From the NCBI GenBank assembly GCA_018266845.1, contig JAFDZO010000011.1, positions 204,366 to 268,365 of the forward strand: a stretch of 64,000 bases of DNA, read 5' to 3'. Origin of the DNA: Bacteroidota bacterium (GTDB taxonomy: Bacteria > Bacteroidota > Ignavibacteria > Tepidaquicellales > Tepidaquicellaceae). Numbering within the stretch: position 1 is the first letter of the stretch; every line of letters begins with the position of its first letter. The notes beneath the pieces were generated by a model, which was given only the letters and a program-made list of their open reading frames with translations, was not told the DNA's origin and searched no databases. A program made the position numbers and the translations under genes. This document shows positions 18,051-26,106 of this stretch, one piece after another.

Positions 18051-18428
18051 TTAATTTTCCTGGTCATATTGGTCCAGGTGTACATCAATCCTTGAAATTA
18101 ACTCTTTTATACGTGAACGGACAATTTCTTTATCCTGTATTGACGATTTTGTATTTTTCTCTGTGAGTAAAACGTTTTTTAAATCAGAAATTTCTTTATC
18201 TTTGGTTATTGACTGTGAATTTGCATGCGTAACCTGCAATTTCAAATCCGTTACTTTCTGGTTCAGCTCTTTTACAGTATCACGAAGCTCCCTGTTTTCC
18301 TCTTCATATTTATCGAGTTTTGTCAATAATAATCTAACTTTTGTAAGCAACCCCTGAATAGATACTCTTAACGAATTTTTTGCCTCGTTAATGTTGTCTA
18401 TAGCGCTGTCAGAAAACGGTTTTGACAT
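18051..18428 (-). CDS. Coiled-coil protein between pheT and zapA
   Basis: Protein of 125 residues, almost entirely predicted coiled coil (heptads from about residue 20 to 100, for example KLDKYEEENRELRDTVKELN). No signal peptide, membrane segment or catalytic motif is visible. It sits 25 bases after pheT and 32 bases before zapA. That position and the coiled coil suggest a ZapB-like or other division-associated role, but this is inference and no homology is claimed. Confidence 0.78.
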   Translation of the reverse strand: MSKPFSDSAIDNINEAKNSLRVSIQGLLTKVRLLLTKLDKYEEENRELRDTVKELNQKVTDLKLQVTHANSQSITKDKEISDLKNVLLTEKNTKSSIQDKEIVRSRIKELISRIDVHLDQYDQEN

Positions 18429-18453
18429 AATTTGTTTTTTCGTTTGTGCCTGC

Positions 18454-20853
18454 TTATGCTCTTAACTGAGCTTTAAGTTCCTTCTCAAGATTCTTTACAA
18501 TCTTACTGATAATAGGGTTAATTTCCTCATCAGTAAGGGTTTTCTCAAAAGAAGAAAATTCTAATGAAAAAGCAAGACTTTTGTTATTGCCGAGTTTTTT
18601 ATCCTCGTATAAATCAAAAAGGTGCAGCCCCGTTAAGAGCTTGCCGCCGCTTTTTGAAATGATGTCCTTAATATCCTTAAAAACAACGTTTTTTTCAACA
18701 ACAAAAGACAAGTCTCTTTTTACAGGCGGAAACTTAGAAATCGGCTCATACACATTACCGGTTTTCACTGCTTTATAAAGTGTTTGCAGATTAAATTCAG
18801 CTATATAAACAGGTTTCTCTATTTCAACGTTAAGTAACTTTAAAGTCTTGCTTTCAACTTTAAATAATTCCCCTGCATAATTATCTCTTGTTTCATACTT
18901 AATTTTAATTCCCTCTGGGGAAGTAAACGAAGTACTATTTTTCATTTGTATATTGAGGGATTGCAAAAACATATTAACTTCCCCTTTTAAATCAAATAAA
19001 TCAAAATCCCTCTCTTTGCCGTCAAAGGAGGTCAAATCATAGTTTCCGCATATTCCAATACATAATCTGTCTTCTTCTCTAAAATACTTTCCCTCGTCAA
19101 AAAACACCTTTCCGGTTTCGTACATTTTAAGCGAAATATCTTTGCCTAAATGATTTTGGTTATTCTTTATTACGTTCAGCATTCCGTAATAAAGATTCAC
19201 GCGCATGGAATTCATTTCGCTCGAACCGGGATTTGCAATTTTTACGGGATTTATATTGAATATTTTAAGCTTGTCGTCTTCTTGCTGAGAGCTTGTGAGA
19301 ATTTCATTAAATCCTCTGCCGTAAAAATAATTCTTAACCTTCTGCTGAAAATCAAGATAGCCCTGATTGTAATTTGATTCAGAAATACTAAACCTGAAAG
19401 TGCTGTCTTGAGGAATATTATCATAACCGTAAATGCGCGCAATATCTTCAATTAAATCTATTTCCGAGCTTATGTCATTCCTTCTAAACTCAGGTACTTT
19501 GAACACTAAATTATCTCCGTTATCCCTTAAATACTCTATCTCAATTTTAGCTAATAGACTAATTATGTCTTCTTTGCTAACCGATAGTCCTAAAAAGCTA
19601 TTAACCTTATTTATTTTAAGCTCAATTTCTACATTAGAAAATGCTTGAGGATAGTTATCTACACACCCTTTCAAAATTTTCCCTCCGCCTAATTCCGAAA
19701 TCAATTCGCAAGCCCTATCTGAAGCATATTCGACCATTTCAACATCAGTTCCCCTCTCAAATCTATGCGAAGCATCGGATGCCAGTCCGAGCTTTTTCGC
19801 ATTCAAACGGATTGCCACCGAATCAAAATATGCCGTCTCGAGCAGCACATTCTTTGTAGTTTCAGTTATCTCCGAATTCTCGCCGCCCATAATTCCCGCA
19901 ATGCTCAAATATCTTTCTGCATCGCATATCATTAACGATTTGTCGTTTAAAACTCTTTCTTTGGAATCAAGTGTTGTGAACTTATCACCTTCATTCGCCG
20001 TTTTTACAATTATTTTCTTTCCTAAAATCTTATCGTAATCAAAAGCATGCATCGGCTGACCTGTTTCCATCATAACGTAATTTGTAATATCTACAATATT
20101 ATTTCTCGGACGCAGACCTATGGCAGTTAGTTTCTTTTTCAGCCATTCAGGAGACTCTTTTACTTCTACATCCTTTATGATTCTTGCTCTGAATCTTTTG
20201 CAATAATCGCTGTTATCTATCTGCACTTCAACGTAGTTATGCGCATTTTCCTCTTCCTCTTTCAAACTAACCTCCGGCAGCTCACATTTATATCCGTATG
20301 CGGCGGCTATTTCCCTTGCCACACCGATATGCGATAGCAAATCGCCTCTGTTAGGGGTAACCCCTATTTCATAAACGTAATCATCTGCGCCGATATATTC
20401 CGCAAAATCCTGCCCTATCTTTGCCTTTTCATCCAGCACCATTATTCCGTTATGGTCTTCGCTCAGGTTAAGTTCCTTAGCCGAGCAAATCATTCCCTCT
20501 GAAAGAACGCCCCTCAATTTTGCCTTCTTTATTTCAAACTCTCCGTTAGGCACAATCGCGCCGACCTTTGCAACGCAAACTAACTGCCCCGCATCTACGT
20601 TGGGAGCGCCGCAAACAATGCTCAATAAATTGCCTGTACCGGCATCAACTTTACAAACGCTTAGCTTATCTGCATCGGGATGCTTAGTTTTTTCAACAAC
20701 TTTCCCGACGACAAAATTTTTGAATTTCTCACCTTCAAATTCTATACTCTCAATATCAAGCCCTGCGGCTATCATTTTTTCGTTTAATTCTTTTATGGAG
20801 TTGTATTCAAATCCGGGAATTAACTCTTTTACCCAATTTAAACTGAATTTCAT
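18454..20853 (-). CDS. pheT: Phenylalanyl-tRNA synthetase beta subunit
   Basis: Large subunit of the class II PheRS heterotetramer, 799 residues. Domains in order: EMAP-like tRNA-binding domain (about 40-150, VGKVVEKTKHPDADKLSVCKVD), B3/4 editing region (DYVYEIGVTPNRGDLLSHIGVAREIAA split over two segments), B5 domain, catalytic-like core, and a C-terminal FDX-ACB domain (KFPPVKRDLSFVVEKN). pheS is not in the window; upstream is a small palindromic element instead. Confidence 0.96.
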   Translation of the reverse strand: MKFSLNWVKELIPGFEYNSIKELNEKMIAAGLDIESIEFEGEKFKNFVVGKVVEKTKHPDADKLSVCKVDAGTGNLLSIVCGAPNVDAGQLVCVAKVGAIVPNGEFEIKKAKLRGVLSEGMICSAKELNLSEDHNGIMVLDEKAKIGQDFAEYIGADDYVYEIGVTPNRGDLLSHIGVAREIAAAYGYKCELPEVSLKEEEENAHNYVEVQIDNSDYCKRFRARIIKDVEVKESPEWLKKKLTAIGLRPRNNIVDITNYVMMETGQPMHAFDYDKILGKKIIVKTANEGDKFTTLDSKERVLNDKSLMICDAERYLSIAGIMGGENSEITETTKNVLLETAYFDSVAIRLNAKKLGLASDASHRFERGTDVEMVEYASDRACELISELGGGKILKGCVDNYPQAFSNVEIELKINKVNSFLGLSVSKEDIISLLAKIEIEYLRDNGDNLVFKVPEFRRNDISSEIDLIEDIARIYGYDNIPQDSTFRFSISESNYNQGYLDFQQKVKNYFYGRGFNEILTSSQQEDDKLKIFNINPVKIANPGSSEMNSMRVNLYYGMLNVIKNNQNHLGKDISLKMYETGKVFFDEGKYFREEDRLCIGICGNYDLTSFDGKERDFDLFDLKGEVNMFLQSLNIQMKNSTSFTSPEGIKIKYETRDNYAGELFKVESKTLKLLNVEIEKPVYIAEFNLQTLYKAVKTGNVYEPISKFPPVKRDLSFVVEKNVVFKDIKDIISKSGGKLLTGLHLFDLYEDKKLGNNKSLAFSLEFSSFEKTLTDEEINPIISKIVKNLEKELKAQLRA

Positions 20854-20874
20854 ATCTTTTTATGATTTAAAACC

Positions 20875-21031
20875 GGAACACAGATTTTTATGATAATTAT
20901 GATGTCACAGATAAATTACATTATAATTATTTGAACAAATACTGTGTACTTAAAATAATTTTAATAAAACGGAACACCAATTTTCAATAATTAATCTGTG
21001 TAATCATATAAATCAAAATCATCTGTGTTCC
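20875..21031. repeat. Small palindromic element with ATCTGTGTTCC ends
   Basis: About 157 bases bounded by an exact 11-bp inverted repeat: GGAACACAGAT at 20875-20885 and ATCTGTGTTCC at 21021-21031. The arms continue as imperfect complements (for example TGATGTCACAGATAAATTA against TTAATCTGTGTAATCA). It holds no gene and lies between pheT and the terminator of the lysine-rich gene. A related sequence is at about 24150-24191, so the element is dispersed. Confidence 0.65.
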
Positions 21032-21040
21032 TGATTAAAC

Positions 21041-21075
21041 AAAAAAACCCGGACAAAACACTCTTCATCCGGGCT
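21041..21075 (-). terminator. Rho-independent terminator of the lysine-rich gene
   Basis: On the minus strand, GCCCGGA and TCCGGG pair around a 14-nt loop, followed directly by seven U. It sits 26 bases after the stop codon of the lysine-rich exported protein. Confidence 0.82.
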
Positions 21076-21100
21076 TTCATTTGCTGGTTAAAAAATTAAA

Positions 21101-21598
21101 TTACTTGTCACCGTCTTTTTTCGGTTCTTTCTTTATCGGTTCAGGATTCTCTCTCTTATACTGTCTGTCTGATTTTTGCTCGGTGCCGCTATTATTGTTG
21201 TCATAAGATTTCGGCGGAGTATATGTCTGGTTTGTCGGAGGTGTATATACTCTCGGTGTTCTTGTGTGACGGCTTGAAGTACGTCTGTTGTGTTTTCTCT
21301 TTGAACCTTTTCTTCCTTTTTTCTTGGAAGTTTTGCCGGATTTCTTACCGGTTCTTTTGTTTGTCTTCTTGCCGGTCTTTTTAGAAGTCTTCTTTGAAGT
21401 CTTCTTGCCTGAACCTTTTTTCTTTGAATTTTTTTTACCGGTGCTCTTGTTCTTACTGGTTTTACCGCTTTTTTTCTTTTTAGAGGTCTGTGTGGTCTTT
21501 TTTCTAGGCTTCGCCTCGAGGTTCGAAAACTCACCAAACACACCACCAAAAGCGAAGGCGCATAAGAAAGCCATAACCAGCATTTGACGCTTTGTCAT
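21101..21598 (-). CDS. Exported lysine-rich low-complexity protein (histone H1-like composition)
   Basis: 165 residues. The first ~22 form a signal peptide (MLVMAFLCAFAFGGVFG). Residues about 30-105 are Lys/Ser/Thr/Gly repeats (GKKTSKKTSKKTGKKTNK), like the tails of bacterial H1-like proteins. The tail is Pro/Tyr/Asn-rich (RVYTPPTNQTYTPPKSYD) and ends charged. A signal peptide argues against nucleoid binding; an envelope role or polyanion binding is possible. An ATG in good context and a terminator frame the gene. Open frames overlapping it on both strands are composition artefacts. Function unknown. Confidence 0.75.
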   Translation of the reverse strand: MTKRQMLVMAFLCAFAFGGVFGEFSNLEAKPRKKTTQTSKKKKSGKTSKNKSTGKKNSKKKGSGKKTSKKTSKKTGKKTNKRTGKKSGKTSKKKGRKGSKRKHNRRTSSRHTRTPRVYTPPTNQTYTPPKSYDNNNSGTEQKSDRQYKRENPEPIKKEPKKDGDK

Positions 21599-21673
21599 CT
21601 AATTCTCCTTTTTTATTTTAAGTGGATAATAAATTTAAACGTTATGAATTTTAAAAACAATGAAATTAATACC

Positions 21674-21704
21674 TTTCTACAAAGGAATTACTTTAATATT
21701 TTTG
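21674..21704 (+). promoter_or_regulatory. Candidate Bacteroidota-type promoter of mnmA
   Basis: TATTTTTG at 21697-21704 matches the Bacteroidota -7 element TAnnTTTG. A TTTC at 21674-21677, 19 bases upstream, is a weak -33 element. The predicted transcript start would lie at or beside the ATG at 21711, implying a leaderless or nearly leaderless mRNA and supporting that start over the ATG at 21660. Confidence 0.45.
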
Positions 21705-21710
21705 TATAAA

Positions 21711-22814
21711 ATGAATATAGATAATAAAAATAAAACCGTTATTGTGGCAATGAGCGGCGGAGTTGACTCATCCGTAGCCGCAGCGCTCTTAAAAGATGAG
21801 GGCTATAATCTTATCGGCATTACCATGAAGACCTGGGGCTTCGATGATATTCCCGAAAAAGATTCCGGCTGCTGCTCGCTTGAAACGATTTACTCTGCCA
21901 AAAACGTTGCTTACAATCTGGGCTTTGAACATTATACTCTTGATTTTACGGAAAAGTTCAATGAAACTGTAATAGAAAACTTTATTTCTGAATATATTAA
22001 GGGACATACTCCAAATCCCTGCGTTTTGTGCAATAAAACAATCAAATGGGGGGCGCTTTTAGAAAAAGCAGAATCTCTCGGCGCTGACTTTATTGCAACC
22101 GGACATTATGCTAAAATTATAAAAAATGATACTACGGGAAGATATAATATCGGAGTTTCTGAAGATCTGGTAAAAGACCAGTCTTATGCTTTATGGAGAG
22201 TTTCACAGCATGCGCTGAGCAAGACAATTTTCCCTATAGGAAAATATAAAAAGACTTATATCCGCGAAGTAGCGGCAAGTATGAATTTAAAATCGGCTAA
22301 TACACCTGACTCTCAGGAAATCTGCTTTGTTCCCGATGATGATTACAGGAAATTAATTGAAATCAGGCTACCTGATTTCACAAAAAAAATCAGCAAGGGC
22401 GATATAGTTTATAAAGATAAAAAAGTCGGTACACACTCGGGTTATATAAATTATACTATAGGGCAAAGACGAGGACTTAATATTGCACTCGGTCATCCTA
22501 TATATGTAACAAAAATAGATGCAGAAAATAATGTCATTGTTGTTGATGATGTTGAAGGTTTAAGCAATACAGCCTTTATGACTAATGAAATAAATTTAAT
22601 GACAGTCGAAAAGCTGACTGAACCTGCAAAAGCTGTAGTTAAAATTCGTTATAAAGATAAAGGAAGTCCTGCAACCATTTATCAGGAAGGCGAAGATGCA
22701 GTTAAAGTAGTATTCGAGGCTCCGCAAAAGGCAATAACGCCCGGACAATCGGCAGTATTTTACGACGGCGAAAACGTCATCGGCGGTGGAATTATTCAGA
22801 ATATTTTGTATTAG
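21711..22814 (+). CDS. mnmA: tRNA-specific 2-thiouridylase MnmA
   Basis: Thiolates U34 of tRNA-Lys, Glu and Gln. The ATP-pyrophosphatase P-loop AMSGGVDSSVAA starts about 12 residues in. The two catalytic cysteines are in NPCVLCNKTIK and SQEICFVPDDDY. GTHSGYINYTIGQRRGL marks the central domain. An in-frame ATG at 21660 would add 17 hydrophobic residues; the ATG at 21711 is chosen because the family starts there and the promoter-like TATTTTTG lies between the two. Length 367 is normal. Confidence 0.94.
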   Translation: MNIDNKNKTVIVAMSGGVDSSVAAALLKDEGYNLIGITMKTWGFDDIPEKDSGCCSLETIYSAKNVAYNLGFEHYTLDFTEKFNETVIENFISEYIKGHTPNPCVLCNKTIKWGALLEKAESLGADFIATGHYAKIIKNDTTGRYNIGVSEDLVKDQSYALWRVSQHALSKTIFPIGKYKKTYIREVAASMNLKSANTPDSQEICFVPDDDYRKLIEIRLPDFTKKISKGDIVYKDKKVGTHSGYINYTIGQRRGLNIALGHPIYVTKIDAENNVIVVDDVEGLSNTAFMTNEINLMTVEKLTEPAKAVVKIRYKDKGSPATIYQEGEDAVKVVFEAPQKAITPGQSAVFYDGENVIGGGIIQNILY

Positions 22815-22908
22815 AAATTTAATGTGACTCTTTAACCACAGATTACACGGATTTTATTCACAGAGAACACAGAAGTGTATTAATATTTTTATATAATAAT
22901 CTTTTCCT

Positions 22909-22934
22909 CTTTCCCAACATCCTCGTTGGGAAAG
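22909..22934. repeat. 26-bp hairpin repeat, loop TCCT
   Basis: Arms CTTTCCCAACA and CGTTGGGAAAG pair except for the closing A/C; loop TCCT. It has the 11-4-11 plan of the dispersed hairpin family seen elsewhere in the window and lies inside the MITE-like element. Confidence 0.6.
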
Positions 22935-22955
22935 AAAGTTAGAAAATAATTAGTA

Positions 22956-23001
22956 GCTTCCCGCTCCTTACTAAGAAGCGGCACTAAAGGGGGCGGTTAA
23001 A
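22956..23001 (+). repeat. Diverged copy of the GGTGGTTTAA-type repeat
   Basis: The stretch from CTTCCCGCTCCTTACTAAG to AAAGGGGGCGGTTAA follows the same grammar as the repeats at 27.0-28.2 kb: pyrimidine-rich arm, CTTnnCAAG centre, purine-rich arm, then TTAG/CTAA and GGnGGTTAA. It has many substitutions and is nested in the MITE-like element. Confidence 0.45.
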
Positions 23002-23124
23002 GCGAGCTTTCTACAATCTTTTAATTACCTCTTCTTCGGAAGGATATTGAAACAAAAAAAAATCTTTTTGTGCTCTCAGTGATAAATCATCTGTGTAATC
23101 TGTGGTTAAATAACAAAGCAAACA

Positions 23125-24090
23125 ATGAACCTTTACAAACAACTCGAACAGAACGCTAAAAAAAATAATCGCACAATTATTTTTCCCGAATCATACGATG
23201 CGCGCGTTCTTGACGCAGTAAAATATATTCTTCAGAAAAAAATTGCCAAAGTAATTCTAATCCGCACAGATGAAAAAATAAAAATTGATGACCACAACGA
23301 TTTAGATATTATTGACATAGATTTTTATAAACAATACCTGCAAGGATATTACGGCTCAAGAAAATTAAAGCAAAAAGATATTACAATTGAGCAGGCAGAA
23401 AAGGAGCTAAGCTCCCCTCTCGCATTCGGTAACATACTCCTGAAAAATAATTTTGCTGACGGACTTATAGCGGGAAGCGTTTATACGACAACTGACGTGC
23501 TGAGAAATGCTATGCGTATTATCGGACTCAAAGAAGGAAACAAAACAGTCTCATCGTTTTTTCTTTTCACTTTCCCTAAAGAAAGTATTCATCGAAATAA
23601 AATTTTTGCCTATGGAGATTGCGGAGTTTTGCCAAATCCTACTGCTGAACAATTATCGGATATTGCAATACAAACTTCGGAAAATTTTGAAAAACTTACG
23701 GGTATAACTCCACGCACAGCATTTTTATCATTCTCCACAAAAGGAAGCGCAAAGGATGATTCCCTGAATAAAGTAATCGAAGCATATAAAATTACGAAAG
23801 AAAGAAAGAGGGATTTAGTCTGCGATGGCGAGCTGCAATTCGATGCAGCATTTGTTCCTAAAGTTGCCGATAGAAAAAATAAAGACGGAGCAATTCAAGG
23901 TGATGCAAATGTTTTTATTTTTCCTGACTTGAATGCAGGAAACATTGCATATAAAATTACAGAAAGAATCGGCGGAGCTTTTGCAACCGGACCAATTGTA
24001 CAAGGTCTTGCAAAACCTGTAATGGATTTATCCCGCGGATGTAATGCTGATGATATAGTAAATATGACAAGAGTAATTTCTAATTTATGA
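23125..24090 (+). CDS. pta: Phosphate acetyltransferase
   Basis: Interconverts acetyl-CoA and acetyl phosphate; short form of 321 residues without the N-terminal regulatory DRTGG domain. Motifs: IIFPESYDARVLDAVKYI at the start, DGLIAGSVYTTTDVLRNAMR in the middle, then TAFLSFSTKGSA, GELQFDAAFVPKVA and FPDLNAGNIAYKI, all typical of PTA_PTB. ackA is not adjacent. The MITE-like element ends just upstream and a palindromic element overlaps its stop, so expression signals may come from repeats. Confidence 0.93.
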   Translation: MNLYKQLEQNAKKNNRTIIFPESYDARVLDAVKYILQKKIAKVILIRTDEKIKIDDHNDLDIIDIDFYKQYLQGYYGSRKLKQKDITIEQAEKELSSPLAFGNILLKNNFADGLIAGSVYTTTDVLRNAMRIIGLKEGNKTVSSFFLFTFPKESIHRNKIFAYGDCGVLPNPTAEQLSDIAIQTSENFEKLTGITPRTAFLSFSTKGSAKDDSLNKVIEAYKITKERKRDLVCDGELQFDAAFVPKVADRKNKDGAIQGDANVFIFPDLNAGNIAYKITERIGGAFATGPIVQGLAKPVMDLSRGCNADDIVNMTRVISNL

Positions 24091-24222
24091 TTTAAGATAT
24101 TAGATTTAAGATTTCTTAAAATACTTATTTCATAACTCTTATATTTTAATTTATCTGTGTCATCACTTTCATCATAAAAATCTGTGTTCCAAAATCTTAA
24201 ATCATAAATCTTAATTCTTAAA
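24087..24222. repeat. Imperfect palindromic element after pta
   Basis: Left arm (ATTTATGATTTAAGATATTA onward) and right arm (complement of TTAAATCATAAATCTTAATTCTTAAAT) are imperfect inverted repeats of about 32 bases. The middle contains TTTATCTGTGTCATCA and ATAAAAATCTGTGTTCC, matching the element at 20875-21031. The left end overlaps the pta stop codon and the right end lies just before the rhodanese gene. No gene inside. Confidence 0.6.
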
Positions 24223-24226
24223 TAAA

Positions 24227-24580
24227 ATGACTTTTCACGAACTCTGCGCAGAAGTAAAAAAAGAAATAAAAGAATGCTCAATCGAAGATGTTAAAAAGAT
24301 GCACTCCGATAAAGAAGACTTTGTATTAGTTGATACAAGAGAGGAAAGCGAATTTGCTGCGGGCAAAATAAAAGGCGCAATTCACATCGGCAAAGGTATT
24401 ATTGAGCGCGATATACATCTTCACGTTCCCGATAAAGACAAAAAAATTGTGCTTTATTGCGGCGGCGGATTCCGCTCAGCTTTAGCTGCTCACAACCTCC
24501 AGAAAATGGGCTACACAAATGTAATTTCTATGGACGGCGGCTGGAGAGGATGGAACGAATCTCAAGGAGAAATAGAATAG
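24227..24580 (+). CDS. Rhodanese-domain protein
   Basis: Single rhodanese domain of 117 residues with the catalytic cysteine in the loop VLYCGGGFRSALAA. FVLVDTREESEFAAGKIKGA and the end MDGGWRGWNE are typical. Likely a cytosolic sulfurtransferase carrying a persulfide; no partner is encoded next to it. It starts five bases after the palindromic element. Substrate unknown. Confidence 0.9.
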   Translation: MTFHELCAEVKKEIKECSIEDVKKMHSDKEDFVLVDTREESEFAAGKIKGAIHIGKGIIERDIHLHVPDKDKKIVLYCGGGFRSALAAHNLQKMGYTNVISMDGGWRGWNESQGEIE

Positions 24581-24650
24581 CCTTACCCGCTATGAAACAG
24601 AATTTATCCCGTTAGAATCGGGAGTTTCGTAATGTTCAAAAAAAGTGGAT

Positions 24651-24831
24651 TCGTTACGAAGCTCACGCTTTGTAGCGTGAAAGTGAATTCGTTACGAAGC
24701 TCACGCTTTGTAACGTGAAAGTGAACTCGTTACGAAGCTCCTGCTTCGTAACGTGAAGGTAAACTCGTTACGAAGCTCCTGCTTCGTAACGTGAAGGTAA
24801 ACTCGTTACGAAGCTCCTGCTTCGTAACGAT
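24651..24831. repeat. Five-copy 38-bp tandem array of 26-bp hairpins
   Basis: Units start at 24651, 24689, 24727, 24765 and 24803, an exact 38-base period. Each holds a hairpin; in the last three copies it is perfect: CGTTACGAAGC, loop TCCT, GCTTCGTAACG. The 11-base spacer reads TGAAGGTAAAC or a close variant. The first two copies have a different core (CTCACGCTTTG). A decayed copy may precede it (GTTAGAATCGGGAGTTTCGTAATG at about 24611-24634). It fills the gap between the rhodanese gene and a convergent membrane-protein gene. Confidence 0.9.
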
Positions 24832-24836
24832 ACAAA

Positions 24837-25226
24837 TTACTTTTTCCTATTCACCCTCTTATTTTCCTCCTCCTCATCATCTTCATCGGCAAGATGGAAC
24901 TTATGAAGTTCTCTATGCCAGAACGGCGAAATGAGAAAAGTTATACCTGAAAGAAAAAGCACTCCGCAGAAAATAGCATAGCAGCCGGCGAAAATTTTCA
25001 CGGCATCATTTTTCGGTTGAGATACAGGACCCATCCCGCCTAAAATCATGCAAGCTTCTAGGAATGAATCCACCCATCCCAGTTCCCCAAGATAATGGTA
25101 GCCAATCATCCCTATAAAAAGAGAAACCACAAGCAGAATTAAAAAAATTACTAAGTTTCTTATTACCCTGCTTCGGAATGCTTTTTGAGAAATTAATTTT
25201 TGTTTTTTATTTTCATACATTTTCAC
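24837..25226 (-). CDS. Small membrane protein, two-helix channel-like
   Basis: 129 residues with two strong membrane helices (about 25-46 and 84-104). Between them is a short hydrophobic pore-loop-like segment, DSFLEACMILGGMGPV, reminiscent of the re-entrant loop of 2-TM potassium channels but lacking the TVGYG filter. A conserved-looking FWHRELHKFHLADEDD tail follows, then acidic residues. It reads as a conserved hypothetical; channel function is only a suggestion. Confidence 0.75.
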   Translation of the reverse strand: MKMYENKKQKLISQKAFRSRVIRNLVIFLILLVVSLFIGMIGYHYLGELGWVDSFLEACMILGGMGPVSQPKNDAVKIFAGCYAIFCGVLFLSGITFLISPFWHRELHKFHLADEDDEEEENKRVNRKK

Positions 25227-25269
25227 ATATTGTAACTTAGAAAAAGGAACCTAAAAATAAATAAAATAT

Positions 25270-25911
25270 ATGAAATTTAATTTACAATTCTTGAGAGGAA
25301 AAACATTTCTAAGAGGTATAGTCTTACTTTTATTAGCCGGAACTTTTGCCACAGTTAATTTCGGATGCTCTGCGGTTGATACTTTTACAAATTTACAGCG
25401 CCTGCAATTTAAACTCGGCTCGGTAAACAACTTTAATGCAGCAGGAGTAAATGTTTCGAACTTAACCAGCTTCAGCCAAATCGGAATTTTAGATATTGCG
25501 AACCTGACAGCAAATGTTACTCAAGGAAAATTGCCCGTTGGTTTTACTCTTAATCTCATTGCAAAGAATCCGAATACGGCAGGAGGCTCGGCAAATTCTT
25601 CATCCCTTCTGAAAAGAATGGAATGGAATCTTTATATTGATGACACACCTACAATCAACGGCGTATTGAACAACATAGTTGTGCCGGGTACGGGACAGGA
25701 ATCAACTATCCCAATGGCAGTTAGCATGGATTTGATGCAATACATTAAAGGGCAGGGACTGGAAAATTTAGTGAACCTTGCTCTGGCTATAGGCGGAAGG
25801 AACGGCTCGTCTTCAAGATTATCTTTGAGGGCAAAGCCGACTGTGGAAATTTTTGGAATTCCGGTAACCTCACCTGAGATTACAATCGTCAGCCACCAGT
25901 TTTCAAACTAA
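25270..25911 (+). CDS. Putative lipoprotein, LEA-type-2/WHy-like
   Basis: 213 residues. Signal sequence with a lipobox-like end (VNFGCSA) suggests lipid anchoring at about C33. The body has the alternating strand pattern of LEA-2/WHy domains: ILDIANLTANVTQGKLPVGF, FTLNLIAKNPNTAG, and the end VEIFGIPVTSPEITIVSH. Such proteins are thought to be stress or envelope proteins. No operon partner: the neighbours are divergent and convergent. Confidence 0.7.
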   Translation: MKFNLQFLRGKTFLRGIVLLLLAGTFATVNFGCSAVDTFTNLQRLQFKLGSVNNFNAAGVNVSNLTSFSQIGILDIANLTANVTQGKLPVGFTLNLIAKNPNTAGGSANSSSLLKRMEWNLYIDDTPTINGVLNNIVVPGTGQESTIPMAVSMDLMQYIKGQGLENLVNLALAIGGRNGSSSRLSLRAKPTVEIFGIPVTSPEITIVSHQFSN

Positions 25912-26068
25912 GGGTTTTATTAATAATTTTGACTGTCTTGCAAAATTTAAACAATGTTAATACAATAATATATTTTCGCGAGAAAATTTTCCCAAAATAA
26001 GCATCTGTTTAAACAAGAAATTGAAACAATTAGTCCAAATTTAAGCGTAAGTTAATAATAGTAATAGC

Positions 26069-26095
26069 AAAAACCCCGTGAAAACGGGGTTTTCT
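26069..26095. terminator. Bidirectional terminator
   Basis: A perfect 10-bp stem, AAAACCCCGT at 26070-26079 and its complement at 26084-26093, with a GAAA loop. A and T runs flank both sides. It lies between the convergent lipoprotein and MlaF-like genes. Confidence 0.85.
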
Positions 26096-26106
26096 CTAAA
26101 AAGCCC

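Larger units (their letters stand above)
22831..23110. mobile_element. MITE-like element with terminal inverted repeats
   Basis: A 280-base gene-free segment. Its ends are an exact 18-bp inverted repeat, TTTAACCACAGATTACAC at 22831-22848 and its complement at 23093-23110. Imperfect pairing continues to about 46 bases. Inside are a 26-bp hairpin (22909-22934) and a diverged copy of the GGGGTGGTTTAA-type repeat (about 22956-23001). It ends 14 bases before the pta start codon and fills nearly all of the mnmA-pta gap. No transposase is nearby. Confidence 0.65.

Noticed and set aside
21133..21549. 138-codon minus-strand frame overlapping the lysine-rich gene
   Set aside because: Arg/Lys-rich translation of the same low-complexity DNA in another frame, with no start context or signal; the 165-residue frame has a signal peptide.
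24651..24831. CRISPR array
   Set aside because: The 11-base spacers between hairpins are nearly identical and far too short, and no cas genes are present; it is a simple tandem repeat.
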